Of a stretch of 64,000 bases of DNA, positions 62,957-64,000 are shown piece by piece. The notes below the pieces were generated by a model. The model did not search any database. It saw nothing but the letters and a program-made list of their open reading frames with translations, and was not told the DNA's origin. A program made the position numbers and the translations under genes. Position 1 is the stretch's first letter, and every line of letters starts with the position of its first letter. This DNA is from Nonomuraea sediminis. GTDB lineage: Bacteria > Actinomycetota > Actinomycetes > Streptosporangiales > Streptosporangiaceae. The stretch is from positions 1,116,001-1,180,000 of the forward strand of contig NZ_JAHDTI010000003.1 in the NCBI RefSeq assembly GCF_018531495.1. Direction: 5' to 3'.

Positions 62957-64000
62957 CTAGGTGTCGCGGGAGGGGACGGTCCGGTGGACGACGACGCCGG
63001 CGACGAGGCACATGGCTCCGGCGACCGCCATCCCTGATGCGGGCCCCAGAGCCGCCATCACCCCGGTGGCGGCCGCCAGGGTGAGGGTCTCCAAGCTCAT
63101 CCGCGCCGTGCTGAACAGTGCGGCGCCCGCCCCTCCCCGCTGGTAGGGCACGTACTTGAGCGCTTGCCCGTCCGGGACGCCTTCGGTCAGGCCGAGACAC
63201 ACCCCGACGACCCCGGCCGCGGCGAGCAGAGCGGCGGGGTGGTCGGTGACCTGCAGGACGAGCGCCGTGACGGTGCACGCGAACAGGGTGGCCGTCACCA
63301 GCGCCCGCGCTCCCCGGCGCGCGAGCCGTACGGCAAGCAGCGGAAGGACCGTCGACGGCACGGTCAGCAGGCTGAGCATGACCGCTGCCTCGCCCGAGCC
63401 CATGCGCTGCGCGGCGCCGAGCTGAGGGAGCGCGGTCAACCCCACCACGAGCATCCCCATGAAGGCACCCGTCGCCAGGGCGTACGCCCGATAGGCGGGG
63501 ATCCGCAACAGGTCGACGGGGATCGCGGGATCAGCCGCACGCCGTTCCACGCGGACGAGCCCGACGGCGCCGGCCACCGCGACGAGGACGAGTACGGCCG
63601 GCCCCCACCACGGGGCGCCGGACCCGAGGCCGAGTGCCGTCACCGCGGCGGCGATCGTCACCCCGAAGAGGACGGCCCCGGCGAGGTCGAACCCATCGGG
63701 CACCTCGGGGCTGCGAAGACCCGGAAGCCCGAGCGTGGCCAGGGCCGCGATGGCGGCGACGGTCGCCGGCGCGAGGAAGACAAGGGGCCACCCTCCCGCG
63801 GCCATGAGGACCTGGGCGACGACCGGCCCCAAGGCCAGGCTGCTGCCTAGCACGGCGCCCGCGTAGCCGTACACCCGGCGCCGCTCTTCCGGCGGATACA
63901 CGGCCAGCAGCATCGACGATCCACCGGCGGCGCACATGGCCGCCCCGACACCGGCGACCGCGCGCAGGGCGACCAGAGACAGCAGGTCCGGAGCCAGGGC
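62957..64000 (-). CDS. MFS transporter (5' part outside the window)
   Basis: The gene ends at 62957 and its frame runs through position 64000 (ALAPDLLSLVALRAVAGVGAAMCAAGG), so the start lies beyond the window. The visible part contains the motif-C-like AVAGVGAAMCAAGGSSML, YPPEERRRVYGYAGAVLGSSLALGPVVAQVLMA, and nine or ten helices after it. A DHA2-like drug-exporter MFS. Confidence 0.88.
   Translation of the reverse strand, partial: ALAPDLLSLVALRAVAGVGAAMCAAGGSSMLLAVYPPEERRRVYGYAGAVLGSSLALGPVVAQVLMAAGGWPLVFLAPATVAAIAALATLGLPGLRSPEVPDGFDLAGAVLFGVTIAAAVTALGLGSGAPWWGPAVLVLVAVAGAVGLVRVERRAADPAIPVDLLRIPAYRAYALATGAFMGMLVVGLTALPQLGAAQRMGSGEAAVMLSLLTVPSTVLPLLAVRLARRGARALVTATLFACTVTALVLQVTDHPAALLAAAGVVGVCLGLTEGVPDGQALKYVPYQRGGAGAALFSTARMSLETLTLAAATGVMAALGPASGMAVAGAMCLVAGVVVHRTVPSRDT

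Overview
The window is high-GC DNA with pervasive GC-ending codons, GTG starts, ATGA/GTGA stop-start overlaps, many ECF, LuxR, GlxA and MFS-type genes, and an AICE-like integrated element. Together these point to a filamentous actinomycete, probably Streptosporangiales (Nonomuraea-like). The genus is an inference from gene content; no rRNA is present. The only RNA gene I can call is tRNA-Ala(GGC) at 23931-24003.

Layout. 1-13.2 kb: an eight-copy 41-bp periodic array, ftsH, a membrane-anchored protein, a DUF3616 protein, a two-domain peptidyl-tRNA hydrolase (PTH2), an MFS/GlxA divergent pair, and a large PcfJ-like protein with in-frame decapeptide repeats. 13.2-23.9 kb: a 21-bp tandem array, a LuxR-AAA regulator, a catalytically emptied epoxide hydrolase, an ArsR/methyltransferase pair, a second GlxA regulator, a VWA lipoprotein, and a cyclodipeptide synthase translationally coupled to an EF-hand protein. 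23.9 to about 32.9 kb: an integrated actinomycete element beside and overlapping tRNA-Ala. It has a large serine recombinase, an XRE/Xis-type regulator, a TraB/FtsK translocase with adjacent octamer repeats (candidate clt), seven small transfer-region proteins, a strongly palindromic 230-bp non-coding region, an XRE-TPR regulator with matching operator repeats, cutA, and relic repeats. 33-37.7 kb: an ECF sigma/CU044_5270 pair, IS5- and IS30-type transposase remnants, a LysE exporter, an unknown membrane protein and a recombinase scrap. 37.7-49 kb: an ArsR (CTG start)-small membrane protein-leader peptide-MMPL operon, a membrane protein, an MFS-S9 peptidase-serine hydrolase operon divergent from a histidine kinase/response regulator, and a DUF574-type methyltransferase. 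49.8-64 kb: an N-truncated FAD monooxygenase, NAD-epimerase, alditol oxidase, DUF3224, an AGPS-like oxidase, a phytase-like esterase, a SNF2 helicase, LysR with threonine aldolase, an NTF2-like protein, and a partial MFS gene running off the window.

How genes work together. Several operons are fixed by 4-base overlaps: PTH2 after MFS; CDPS then EF-hand; HTH then recombinase; Tra with its small neighbours; MFS-S9 peptidase-serine hydrolase; HK-RR; ArsR-small membrane protein; ArsR-methyltransferase. The mobile element looks self-contained for site-specific recombination and FtsK-type double-strand transfer, but I see no recognisable Rep protein. The most unusual items are the CDPS/EF-hand pair, the element's palindromic region and clt candidate, the pseudo-epoxide-hydrolase, two CTG-initiated genes, an MMPL leader ORF, and many degenerate intergenic repeats, some of which are echoes of neighbouring gene ends.
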